From positions 21,688,161 to 21,752,160 of the forward strand of contig OY855906.1 of the NCBI GenBank assembly GCA_963693305.1: a DNA stretch of 64,000 bases, given 5' to 3'. This stretch comes from Meandrina meandrites (taxonomy: Eukaryota; Cnidaria; Anthozoa; Scleractinia; Meandrinidae). The notes below the pieces were generated by a model. That model had not been told where the DNA came from. It did no database searches and was given only the letters and a program-made list of their open reading frames with translations. Shown here piece after piece: positions 1 to 10,150 of the stretch; positions within the stretch are counted from its first letter, which is position 1, and every line of letters starts with the position of its first letter. The position numbers were made by a program, and so were the translations under genes.

Positions 1-1985
1 TTTCGGGCGTGAGCACCCAATTTCATGAAAATTGCGTTTCGGCCGTAAAAATTGATTTTCTCATGATCTGAGCTCGGGGACCGCTTTGTGAGTCGATTTG
101 GGCCGTGATCACCCAATTTCATGAAAATTGCGATTCGGCCGTAAAAATTGATTTTCTCATGATCTGAGCTCGGGGAGCGCTTGTGAGTGGATTTGGGCCG
201 TGAGCACCGAATTTCATGAAATTTGCGATTCGGCAGTAAAAATTGATTTTCTCATGATCTTAACTCGGGGACCGCTTGTGAGTCGATTTGGGCCGTGAGC
301 ACCCAATTTCATGAAAATTGCGATTCGGCCTTAAAAATTGATATTCTGATGTTCTGAGCTCGGGGACGACTTGTGGGTCGATTTGGGCCGTGAGCACCCA
401 ATTTCATGAAAATTGCGATTCGACCTTAAAAATTGATATTCTGATGTTTTGAGCTCGGGGACGACTTGTGCGTCGATTTGGGCCGTGAGCACCCAATTTC
501 ATGAAAATTGCGATTCGGCCGAAAAAATTGATTTTCTCATGATCTGAGCTCGGGGACCGCTTGTGCATCGATTTCGGGCGTAAGCACCCAATTTCATGAA
601 AATTGCGTTTCGGCCGTAAAAATTGATTTTCTCATGATCTGAGCTCGGGGACCGCTTTGTGAGTCGATTTGGGCCGTGATCACCCAATTTCATGAAAATT
701 GCGATTCGGCCGTAAAAATTGATTTTCTCATGATCTGAGCTCGGGGACCGCTTGTGAGTCGATTTGGGCCGTGAGCACCCAATTTCATGAAAATTGCGAT
801 TCGGCCGTAAAAATTGATTTTCTCATGATCTGAGCTCGGGGAACGCTTGTGCGTCGATTTGGGCCGTGAGCACCCAATTTCATAGAAATTGCGATTCGGC
901 CGTAAAAATTGATTTTCTCATGATCTGAGCTCGGGGACCTTCTTGTGCGTCGATTTTGGCCGTGAGCACCCAATTTCATGAAAATTGCGATTCGGCCTTA
1001 AAAATTGACATTCTGATGTTCTGAGCTCGGGGACGACTTGTGCGTCGATTTGAGCCGTGAGCACCCAATTTCATGAAAATTGCGATTCGGCCGTAAAAAT
1101 TGATTTTCTCATGATCTGAGCTCGGGGACCGCTTGTTAGTCGATTTGGGCCGTGAGCAGCCAATTTCATGAAATTTGCGATTCGGCCGTAAAAATTGATT
1201 TTCTCATGATCTGAGCTCGGGGACCGCTTGTGCGTCGATTTGGGCCGTGAGCACCCAATTTCATGAAAATTGCGTTTCGACCGTAAAAATTGATTTTCTC
1301 ATGATCTGAGCTCGGGGACCGCTTTGTGAGTCGATTTGGGCCGTGATCACCCAATTTCATGAGAATTGCGATTCGGCCGTAAAACTTGATTTTCTCATGA
1401 TCTGAGCTCGGGGAGCGCTTGTGAGTGGATTTGGGCCGTGAACACCGAATTTCATGAAATTTGCGATTCGGCAGTAAAAATTGATTTTCTCATGATCTTA
1501 ACTCGGGGACCGCTTGTGAGTCGATTTGGGCCGTGAGCACCCAATTTCATCAAAATTGCGATTCGGCCGTAAAAATTGATTTTCTCATGATCTGAGCTCG
1601 GGGACCGCTTTTTGAGTCGATTTTGGCCGTGAGCACCCAATTTCATGAAGATTGCGATTCGGCCTTAAAAATTGATATTCTGATGTTCTGAGCTCGGGGA
1701 CGACTTGTGCGTCGATTTGAGCCGTGAGCACCCAATTTCATGAAAATTGCGATTCGGCGGTAAAAATTGATTTTCTCATGATCTGAGCTCGGGGACCGCT
1801 TGTTAGTCGATTTGGGCCGTGAGCACCCAATTTCATGAAATTTGCGATTCGGCCGTGAAAATTGATTTTCTCATGGTCTGAGCTCGGGGACCGCTTGTGA
1901 GTCGATTTGGGCCGTGAGCACCCAATTTCATGAAAATTGCGATTTGGCCGTAAAAATTGATTTTCTCATGATCTGAGCTCGGGGA
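1..1985 (+). repeat. Higher-order block L, copy 1 (left-truncated)
   Basis: This stretch of about 21 monomers matches 10,849-12,833 at a constant offset of 10,848 bp, and 31,111-33,095 at a further 20,262 bp. Barcode units in order include a GTGCATCG/TTCGGGCG unit followed by GCGTTTCGG, a 96-bp GCTTTGTGAG unit followed by GTGATCAC, a CATAGAAATTG unit (near 880), a GGACCTTCTTGTG unit (near 936), a GACATTCTG type 2 unit (near 1,008), and a CTTAACTCGG unit (near 1,498). Private changes exist, for example CGGCCGAAAAAA near 518 where the other copies read CGGCCGTAAAAA. The left end is cut by the window edge. Divergence from the other copies begins at about 1,990. Confidence 0.85.
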
Positions 1986-2560
1986 CCGCTTGTGAGTCGA
2001 CTTGGGCCGTGAGCAGCCAATTTCATGAAAATTGCGATTTGGCCGTAAAAATTGATTTTCTTATAATCTGAGCTCGGGGAGCGCTTGTGAGTCGATTTGG
2101 TCCGTGAGCACCCAATTTCATGAAATTTGCGATTCGGCCGTAAAAATTGATTTTCTCATGATCTGAGCTCGGGGACCGCTTGTGAGTCGACTTGGGCCGT
2201 GAGCAGCCAATTTCATGAAAATTGCGATTTGGCCGTAAAAATTGATTTTCTTATAATCTGAGCTCGGGGAGCGCTTGTGAGTCGATTTGGTCCGTGAGCA
2301 CCCAATTTCATGAAATTTGCGATTTGGCCGTAAAAATTGATTTTCTCATGATCTGAGCTCGGGGACCGCTTGTGAGTCGACTTGGGCCGTGAGCAGCCAA
2401 TTTCATGAAAATTGCGATTTGGCCGTAAAAATTGATTTTCTTATAATCTGAGCTCGGGGAGCGCTTGTGAGTCGATTTGGTCCGTGAGCACCCAATTTCA
2501 TGAAATTTGCGATTCGGCCGTAAAAATTGATTTTCTCATGATCTGAGCTCGGGGACCGCT
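1961..2560 (+). repeat. 190-bp dimer, three tandem copies
   Basis: A two-monomer unit is repeated three times. Its first monomer carries GTCGACTTGGGCC with GAGCAGCC and then TTATAATCTG. Its second carries GATTTGGTCCGTGAGC and AAATTTGCG. The CTTGGGCC landmark falls at 2,001, 2,191 and 2,381, exactly 190 bp apart. The copies are nearly identical (GATTCGG versus GATTTGG in one). This is local amplification of a dimer, and 190 bp is close to a nucleosome repeat length. Confidence 0.88.
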
Positions 2561-2690
2561 TGTGAGTCGATTTGGGCCGTGAGCACCCAATTTCATGAAA
2601 ATTGCGATTTGGCCGTAAAAATTGATTTTCTCATGATCTGAGCTCGGGGACCGCTTTGTGAGTCGATTTGGGCCGTGATCACCCAATTTC

Positions 2691-3640
2691 ATGAAAATTG
2701 CGATTCGGCCGTAAAAATTGATTTTCTCATGATCTGAGCTCGGGGAGCGCTTGTGAGTGGATTTGGGCCGTGAGCACCGAATTTCATGAAATTTGCGATT
2801 CGGCAGTAAAAATTGATTTTCTCATGATCTTAACTCGGGGACCGCTTGTGAGTCGATTTGGGCCGTGAGCACCCAATTTCATGAAAATTGCGATTCGGCC
2901 TTAAAAATTGATATTCTGATGTTCTGAGCTCGGGGACGACTTGTGAGTCGATTTGGGCCGTGAGCACCCAATTTCATCAAAATTGCGATTCGGCCGTAAA
3001 AATTGATTTTCTCATGATCTGAGCTCGGGGACCGCTTTTTGAGTCGATTTTGGCCGTGAGCACCCAATTTCATGAAGATTGCGATTCGGCCTTAAAAATT
3101 GATATTCTGATGTTCTGAGCTCGGGGACGACTTGTGCGTCGATTTGAGCCGTGAGCACCCAATTTCATGAAAATTGCGATTCGGCGGTAAAAATTGATTT
3201 TCTCATGATCTGAGCTCGGGGACCGCTTGTTAGTCGATTTGGGCCGTGAGCACCCAATTTCATGAAATTTGCGATTCGGCCGTGAAAATTGATTTTCTCA
3301 TGGTCTGAGCTCGGGGACCGCTTGTGAGTCGATTTGGGCCGTGAGCACCCAATTTCATGAAAATTGCGATTTGGCCGTAAAAATTGATTTTCTCATGATC
3401 TGAGCTCGGGGACCGCTTGTGAGTCGACTTGGGCCGTGAGCAGCCAATTTCATGAAAATTGCGATTTGGCCGTAAAAATTGATTTTCTTATAATCTGAGC
3501 TCGGGGAGCGCTTGTGAGTCGATTTGGTCCGTGAGCACCCAATTTCATGAAATTTGCGATTCGGCCGTAAAAATTGATTTTCTCATGATCTGAGCTCGGG
3601 GACCGCTTGTGAGTCGATTTGGGCCGTGAGCACCCAATTT
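2691..3640 (+). repeat. Segment re-using 1,270-2,210 (1,427-bp offset)
   Basis: From about 2,975 the sequence follows that from about 1,548 at an offset of 1,427 bp (15 units plus 2). Shared marks are the CATCAAAATTG unit, a GCTTTTTGAG 96-bp unit, CATGAAGATTG, a type 2 unit, CGGCGGTAAAA, CCGTGAAAATTG with CATGGTCTG, and the GTCGACTTGGG unit (2,001 and 3,428). The part from 2,691 also resembles the sequence from about 120, with GAGTGGATTTGGG followed by CACCGAATTT and CTTAACTCGG. The segment is therefore a mosaic of two earlier neighbours. Confidence 0.75.
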
Positions 3641-4200
3641 CATGAAAATTGCGATTTGGCCGTAAAAATTGATTTTCTCATGATCTGAGCTCGGGGACCG
3701 CTTATGAGTCGATTTGGGCCGTGAGCACCCAATTTCATGAAAATTGCGATTCGGCCGTAAAAATTGATTTTCTCATGATCTGAGCTCGGGGACCGCTTGT
3801 GAGTCGACTTGGGCCGTGAGCAGCCAATTTCATGAAAATTGCGATTTGGCCGTAAAAATTGATTTTCTCATGATCTGAGCTCGGGGACCGCTTATGAGTC
3901 GATTTGGGCCGTGAGCACCCAATTTCATGAAAATTGCGATTCGGCCGTAAAAATTGATTTTCTCATGATCTGAGCTCGGGGACCGCTTGTGAGTCGACTT
4001 GGGCCGTGAGCAGCCAATTTCATGAAAATTGCGATTTGGCCGTAAAAATTGATTTTCTTATAATCTGAGCTCGGGGAGCGCTTGTGAGTCGATTTGGTCC
4101 GTGAGCACCCAATTTCATGAAATTTGCGATTCGGCCGTAAAAATTGATTTTCTCATGATCTGAGCTCGGGGACCGCTTGTGAGTCGATTTGGGCCGTGAG
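3640..4200 (+). repeat. 190-bp dimer duplications
   Basis: A dimer containing CGCTTATGAGTCG and then GTCGACTTGGGCC/GAGCAGCC is repeated, with the GACTT landmark at about 3,807 and 3,997 (190 bp). It leads into a TTATAATCTG unit and a GATTTGGTCC unit like those near 2,000-2,500. Only satellite monomers are present. Confidence 0.8.
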
Positions 4201-4379
4201 CACCCAATTTCATGAAAATTGCGATTCGGCCTTAAAAATTGATATTCTGATGTTCTGAGCTCGGGGACGACTTGTGCGTCGATTTGGGCCGTGAGCACCC
4301 AATTTTATGAAAATTGCGATTCGACCTTAAAAATTGATATTCTGATGTTTTGAGCTCGGGGACGACTTGTGCGTCGATT

Positions 4380-5450
4380 TGGGCCGTGAGCACCCAATTT
4401 CATGAAAATTGCGATTCGGCCGTAAAAATTGATTTTCTCATGATCTGAGCTCGGGGACCGCTTGTGCATCGATTTCGGGCGTGAGCACCCAATTTCATGA
4501 AAATTGCGTTTCGGCCGTAAAAATTGATTTTCTCATGATCTGAGCTCGGGGACCGCTTTGTGAGTCGATTTGGGCCGTGATCACCCAATTTCATGAAAAT
4601 TGCGATTCGGCCGTAAAAATTGATTTTCTCATGATCTGAGCTCGGGGACCGCTTTGTGAGTCGATTTGGGCCGTGATCACCCAATTTCATGAAAATTGCG
4701 ATTCGGCCGTAAAAATTGATTTTCTCATGATCTGAGCTGGGGGACCGCTTGTGAGTCGATTTGGGCCGTGAGCACCCAATTTCATGAAAATTGCGATTCG
4801 GCCGTAAAAATTGATTTTCTCATGATCTGAGCTCGGGGAACGCTTGTGCGTCGATTTGGGCCGTGAGCACCCAATTTCATAGAAATTGCGATTCGGCCGT
4901 AAAAATTGATTTTCTCATGATCTGAGCTCGGGGACCTTCTTGTGCGTCGATTTTGGCCGTGAGCACCCAATTTCATGAAAATTGCGATTCGGCCTTAAAA
5001 ATTGACATTCTGATGTTCTGTTCTCGGGGACGACTTGTGCGTCGATTTGAGCCGTGAGCACCCAATTTCATGAAAATTGCGATTCGGCCGTAAAAATTGA
5101 TTTTCTCATGATCTGAGCTCGGGGACCGCTTGTTAGTCGATTTGGGCCGTGAGCAGCCAATTTCATGAAATTTGCGATTCGGCCGTAAAAATTGATTTTC
5201 TCATGATCTGAGCTCGGGGACCGCTTGTGCGTCGATTTGGGCCGTGAGCACCCAATTTCATGAAAATTGCGTTTCGACCGTAAAAATTGATTTTCTCATG
5301 ATCTGAGCTCGGGGACCGCTTTGTGAGTCGATTTGGGCCGTGATCACCCAATTTCATGAGAATTGCGATTCGGCCGTAAAACTTGATTTTCTCATGATCT
5401 GAGCTCGGGGAGCGCTTGTGAGTCGATTTGGGCCGTGAGCACCCAATTTC
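4380..5450 (+). repeat. Higher-order block M, copy 1
   Basis: About eleven units resemble block L but carry an extra 96-bp GCTTTGTGAG/GTGATCAC unit and the marks GAGCTGGGGGACC (about 4,736) and CTGTTCTCGGGG (about 5,019). The same arrangement recurs from 26,091 (offset 21,691), from 34,274 (a further 8,183) and around 43,979-45,000. The CATAGAAATTG and GGACCTTCTTG units (about 4,879 and 4,932) lie in the same order as in block L, so L and M share an ancestral core of about 1 kb. Confidence 0.83.
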
Positions 5451-6380
5451 ATGAAATTTGCGATTCGGCCGTAAAAATTGATTTTCTCATGGTCTGAGCT
5501 CGGGGACCGCTTGTGCGTCGATTTGGGGCGTGAGCAGGCAATTTCATGAAAATTGCGATTCGGCCGTAAAAATTGATTTTCTCATGATCTGAGCTCGGGG
5601 ACCGCTTGTGCGTCGATTTGGGCCGTGAGCACCCAATTTGATGAAAATTGCGATTCGGCCGTAAAAATTGATTTTCTCATGATCTGAGCTCGGGGACCGC
5701 CTTTGCGTCGATTTGGGCCGTGAGCACCCAATTTCATGAAAATTGCAATTCGGACTTAAAAATTGATATTCTGATGTTCTGAGCTCGGGGACGACTTGTG
5801 CGTCGATTTGAGCCGTGAGCACCCAATTTCATGAAAATTGCGATTCGGCCGTAAAAATTGATTTTCTCATGATCTGAGCTCGGGGACCGCTTGTTAGTCG
5901 ATTTGGGCCGTGAGCACCCAATTTCATGAAATTTGCGATTCGGCCGTAAAAATTGATTTTCTCATGGTCTAAGCTCGGGGACCGCTTGTGAGTCGATTTG
6001 GGCCGTGAGCACCCAATTTCATGAAAATTGCGATTTGGCCGTAAAAATTGATTTTCTCATGATCTGAGCTCGGGGACCGCTTGTGAGTCGATTTGGGCCG
6101 TGAGCACCCAATTTCATGAAAATTGCGATTGGGCCGTAAAAATTGATTTTCTCATGATCTGAGCTCGGGGACCGCTTATGAGTCGATTTGGGCCGTGAGC
6201 ACCCAATTTCATGAAAATTGCGATTCGGCCGTAAAAATTGATTTTCTCATGATCTGAGCTCGGGGACCGCTTGTGAGTCGATTTGGGCCGTGAGCACCCA
6301 ATTTCATGAAATTTGCGATTCGGCCGTAAAAATTGATATTCTCATGATCTGAGCTCGGGGACCGCTTGTGAGTCGACTTG
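5450..6380 (+). repeat. Satellite stretch matching 27.5-28.45 kb
   Basis: This stretch carries GGGGCGTGAGCAGGC (about 5,526), CAATTTGATGAAAATTG (about 5,636), CGCCTTTGCGTCG, GCAATTCGGAC (about 5,745) and CATGGTCTAAGC (about 5,964) in fixed order. The same order recurs at an offset of 22,072 bp (27.5-28.45 kb) and in the 34-37 kb copy. Between blocks M and this stretch the later copy holds about 381 bp (four units) that are absent here. Confidence 0.78.
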
Positions 6381-6763
6381 GGCCGTGAGCAGCCAATTTC
6401 ATGAAAATTGCGATTTGGCCGTAAAAATTGATTTTCTCATGATCCGAGCTCGGGGACCCCTTTCTGAGTCGATTTGGGCCGTGAGCACCCAATTTCATGA
6501 AAATTGCGATTCGGCCGTAAAAATTGATTTTCTCATGATCCGAGCTCGGGGACCCCTTTCTGAGTCGATTTGGGCCGTGAGCACCCAATTTCATGAAAAT
6601 TGCGATTTGGCCGTAAAAATTGATTTTCTCATGATCCGAGCTCGGGGACCCCTTTCTGAGTCGATTTGGGCCGTGAGCACCCAATTTCATGAAAATTGCG
6701 ATTCGGCCGTAAAAATTGATTTTCTCATGATCCGAGCTCGGGGACCCCTTTCTGAGTCGATTT
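6380..6763 (+). repeat. Four consecutive 96-bp monomers
   Basis: Four units starting at 6,380, 6,476, 6,572 and 6,668 each measure 96 bp because GGGGACCCCTTTCTGAG replaces GGGGACCGCTTGTGAG. They also share GATCCGAGC. They alternate GATTTGGCC and GATTCGGCC, so the amplified unit is a 192-bp dimer present twice. Since 96 is divisible by three, these units keep one reading frame and create the longest open frames in the window on both strands (160 codons minus, 148 codons plus). The related positions 28,452-28,643 and 37,491-37,682 hold only two such units. Confidence 0.92.
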
Positions 6764-8230
6764 GGGCCGTGAGCACCCAATTTCATGAAATTTGCGATTC
6801 GGCCTTAAAAATTGATATTCTGATGATGTGAGCTCGGGGACGACTTGTGCGTCGATTTGGGCCGCGAGCACCCAATTTCATGAAAATTGCAATTCGGACT
6901 TAAAAATTGTTATTCTGATGTTCTGAGGTCGGGGACGACTTGTGCGTCGATTTGAGCCGTGAGCACCCAATTTCATGAAATTTGCGATTCGGCAGTAAAA
7001 ATTGATTTTCTCATGATCTGAGGTCGGGGACCGCTTGTGAGTCGATTTGGGCCGTGAGCACCCAATTTCATGAAAATTGCGATTCGGCCTTAAAAATTGA
7101 TATTCTGATGTTCTGAGCTCGGGGACGACTTGTGCGTCGATTTGGGCCGTGAGCACCCAATTTCATGAAAATTGCGATTCGACCTTAAAAATTGATATTC
7201 TGATGTTTTGAGCTCGGGGACGACTTGTGCGTCGATTTGGGCCGTGAGCACCCAATTTCATGAAAATTGCGATTCGGCCGTAAAAATTGATTTTCTCATG
7301 ATCTGAGCTCGGGGACCGCTTTGTGAGTCGATTTGGGCCGTGATCACCCAATTTCATGAAAATTGCGATTCGGCCGTAAAAACTGATTTTCTTATGATCT
7401 GAGCTCGGGGACCGCTTGTGAGTCGATTTGGGCCGTGAGCACCCAATTTCATGAAAATTGCGATTTGGCCGTAAAAATTGATTTTCTCATGATCTGAGCT
7501 CGGGGACCGCTTGTGAGTCGATTTGGGCCGTGAGCACCCAATTTCATGAAAATTGCGATTGGGCCGTAAAAATTGATTTTCTCATGATCTGAGCTCGGGG
7601 ACCGGTTATGAGTCGATTTGGGCCGTGAGCACCCAATTTCATGAAAATTGCGATTCGGCCGTAAAAATTGATTTTCTCATGATCTGAGCTCGGGGACCGC
7701 TTGTGAGTCGATTTGGGCCGTGAGCACCCAATTTCATGAAATTTGCGATTCGGCCGTAAAAATTGATATTCTCATGATCTGAGCTCGGGGACCGCTTGTG
7801 AGTCGACTTGGGCCGTGAGCAGCCAATTTCATGAAAATTGCGATTTGGCCGTAAAAATTGATTTTCTCATGATCCGAGCTCGGGGACCCCTTTCTGAGTC
7901 GATTTGGGCCGTGAGCACCCAATTTCATGAAAATTGCGATTCGGCCGTAAAAATTGATTTTCTCATGATCTGAGCTCGGGGACCGCTTGTGAGTCGATTT
8001 GGGCCGTGAGCACCCAATTTCATGAAATTTGCGATTCGGCCGTAAAAATTGATATTCTCATGATCTGAGCTCGGGGACCGCTTGTGAGTCGACTTGGGCC
8101 GTGAGCAGCCAATTTCATGAAAATTGCGATTTGGCCGTAAAAATTGATTTTCTCATGATCCGAGCTCGGGGACCCCTTTCTGAGTCGATTTGGGCCGTGA
8201 GCACCCAATTTCATGAAAATATCGATTTGG
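6764..8230 (+). repeat. Extra satellite segment absent from later copies
   Basis: Relative to the copies at 28-29 and 37-38 kb, about 1,620 bp more lies between the 96-bp cluster and the 8,230 block here. It includes GATGATGTGAG and CCGCGAGCACC units with ATTGTTATTCTG (6,790-7,060), an arrangement found again near 42,370, 49,700 and 52,370. It also includes a repeated segment of about 286 bp: identical 64-codon frames end at 7,928 and 8,214. The AACTGATTTTCTTATG unit near 7,380 recurs near 26,025 and 43,912. Confidence 0.75.
7049..7143 (+). repeat. Reference type 2 monomer (95 bp)
   Basis: This is an example of the second subfamily. Relative to type 1 it carries seven linked changes: G42T, T54A, C59G, A63T, C79G, G80A and A87C. 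They are visible as CCTTAAAAATTGATATTCTG and GGGGACGACTTGTGCGTCG. The changes destroy CGGCCG, the second TCATGA and the CTCA/TGAG inverted repeat, but leave the central TTTCATGAAA palindrome and GAGCTC intact. Type 2 units are scattered through the array, usually one or two among several type 1 units, and are often followed by GAGCCG instead of GGGCCG at the next unit start. The linkage of seven changes indicates an old subfamily split, since shuffled by duplication. Confidence 0.93.
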
Positions 8231-10150
8231 CCGTAAAACTTGATTCTCTCATGATCTGACCTCGGGGACCGCTTGTGAGTCGATTTGGGCCGTGAGCACC
8301 CAATTTCATGAAAATTGCGATTTGGCCGTAAAAATTGATTTTCTCATGATCTGAGCTCGGGGACCGCTTGTGAGTCGATTTGGGCCATGAGCACCCAATT
8401 TCATGAAAATTGCGATTCGGGCGTAAAAATTGATTTTCTCATGATCTGAGCTCGGGGACCGCTTGTGAGTCGATTTGGGCCGTGAGCACCCAATTTCATG
8501 AAAATTGCGATTCGGCCGTAAAAATTGATTTTCTCATGATCTGAGCTCGGGGACCGCTTGTGAGTCGATTTGGGCCGTGAGCACCCAATTTCATGAAATT
8601 TCCGATTCGGCCGTAAAAATTGATATTCTCATGATCTGAGCTCGGGGACCGCTTGTGAGTCGACTTGGGCCGTGAGCACCCAATTTCATGAAAATTGCGA
8701 TTTGGCCGTAAAAATTGATTTTCTTATGATCTGAGCTCGGGGAGCGCTTGTGAGTCGATTTGGTCCGTGAGCACCTAATTTCATGAAATTTGCGATTCGG
8801 CCGTAAAAATTGATTTTCTCATGATCTGAGCTCTGGGACCGTTTTTGCGTAGATTCGGGGCGTGAGCACCCAATTTCATGAAAATTGCGATTCGGCCGTA
8901 AAAATAGATTTTCTCATGATCTGAGCTCGGGGACCGCTTGTGAGTCGATTTGGGCCGTGAGCACCCAATTTCATGAAAATTGTGATTCGGCCTTAAAAAT
9001 TGATATTCTGATGTTCTGAGCGCGGGGACGACTTGTGCGTCGATTTGAGCCGTGAGCACCCAATTTCATGAAAATTGCGATTCGGCCGTAAAAATTGATT
9101 TTCTCATGATCTGAGCTGGTGGACCGCTTGTGCGTCGATTTGGGCCGTGGGCACCCAATTTCATGAAATTTGCGATTTGGCAGTAAAAATTGATTTTCTC
9201 ATGATCTGAACTAGGGGACCGCTTGTGCGTCGATTTGGGCCGTGAGCAGCCAATTTCATGAAATCTGCGATTCGGCCGTAAAAATTGAATTTCTCATGAT
9301 CTTAGCTCGGGGACCGCTTGTGAGTCGATTTGGGCCGCGAGCACCCAATTTCATGAAAATTGCGATTCGGCCGTAAAAATTGATTTTCTCATGATCTGAG
9401 CTCGGGGACCGCTTGTGAGTCGATTTGGGCCGTGAGCACCCAATTTCATGAAAATTGCGATTTGGCCGTAAAAATTGATTTTCTCATGATGTGAGCTCGG
9501 GGACCGCTTGTGAGTCGATTTGGGCCGTGAGCACCCAATTTCATGAAAATATCGATTCGGCCTTAAAAATTGATTTTCTCATGATCTGAGCTCGGGGACC
9601 GCTTGTGAGTCGATTTGGGCCGTGAGCACCCAATTTCATGAAAATTGCGATTTGGCCGTAAAAATTGATTTTCTCATGATGTGAGCTCGGGGACCGCTTG
9701 TGAGTCGATTTGGGCCGTGAGCACCCAATTTCATGAAAATATCGATTCGGCCTTAAAAATTGATTTTCTCATGATCTGAGCTCGGGGACCGCTTGTGAGT
9801 CGATTTGGGCCGTGAGAACCCAATTTCATGAAAATATCGATTCGGCCTTAAAAATTGATATTCTGATGTTCCGAGCTCGGAGACGACTTGTGCGTCGATT
9901 TGAGCCGTAAGCACCCAATTTCATGAAAATTGCGATTCGGCCGTAAAAATTGATTTTCTCATCATCTAAGCTCGGGGACCGCTTGTGAGTCGATTTGGGC
10001 CGTGAGCACCCAATTTCATGAAAATTGCAATTCGGCCTTAAAAATAAATATTCTGATGATCTGACCTCGGGAACGACTTGTGCGTCGATTTGGGCTGTGA
10101 GCACCCAATTTCATGAAATTTGCATTTCGGCCGTAAAAATTGATTTTCTC
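8230..10150 (+). repeat. Higher-order block N, copy 1
   Basis: A run of rare-variant units occurs in fixed order: AATATCGATTTGG, GGGCCATGAGC (8,385), TTTCCGATTCGG, GAGCACCTAATTT, GCGTAGATTCGGGG (about 8,847), AAAAATAGATTTTC, GAGCGCGGGG, GAGCTGGTGG, GAACTAGGGG, AAATCTGCG, GATGTGAGC, GAGAACCC, TCATCATCTAAGC and AAAAATAAATATTC. The block recurs at 28.67-30.48 kb (offset 20,452 falling to 20,357) and 37.70-39.52 kb (a further 9,039). It holds more private substitutions per unit than most of the array and may be an older or less homogenised part. It contains one 95-bp unit more than the 28-kb copy, near 9,700. Confidence 0.87.
8477..8571 (+). repeat. Reference type 1 monomer (95 bp)
   Basis: This is a clean example of the commonest unit, counted from the first G of GGGCCGTGAG. 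Landmarks inside it are: CAATTTCATGAAAATTG at 15-31 of the unit, whose TTTCATGAAA core (18-27) is a perfect palindrome; CGGCCG at 37-42; AAAAATT at 44-50; ATTTT at 52-56; a second TCATGA at 58-63; CTCA-TGATC-TGAG, a short inverted repeat, at 57-69; and GAGCTC at 67-72. C/G counts give 45 of 95 bases and seven CpGs (5, 32, 37, 41, 72, 79, 90), more than the roughly five expected from composition. Adjacent units on both sides are of the same general type. Confidence 0.95.

Noticed and set aside
6380..6831. Bidirectional overlapping genes at the longest open frames.
   Set aside because: This follows directly from four 96-bp units in a row. The copies at 28.4 and 37.5 kb have two units and shorter frames, with no sign of frame conservation.
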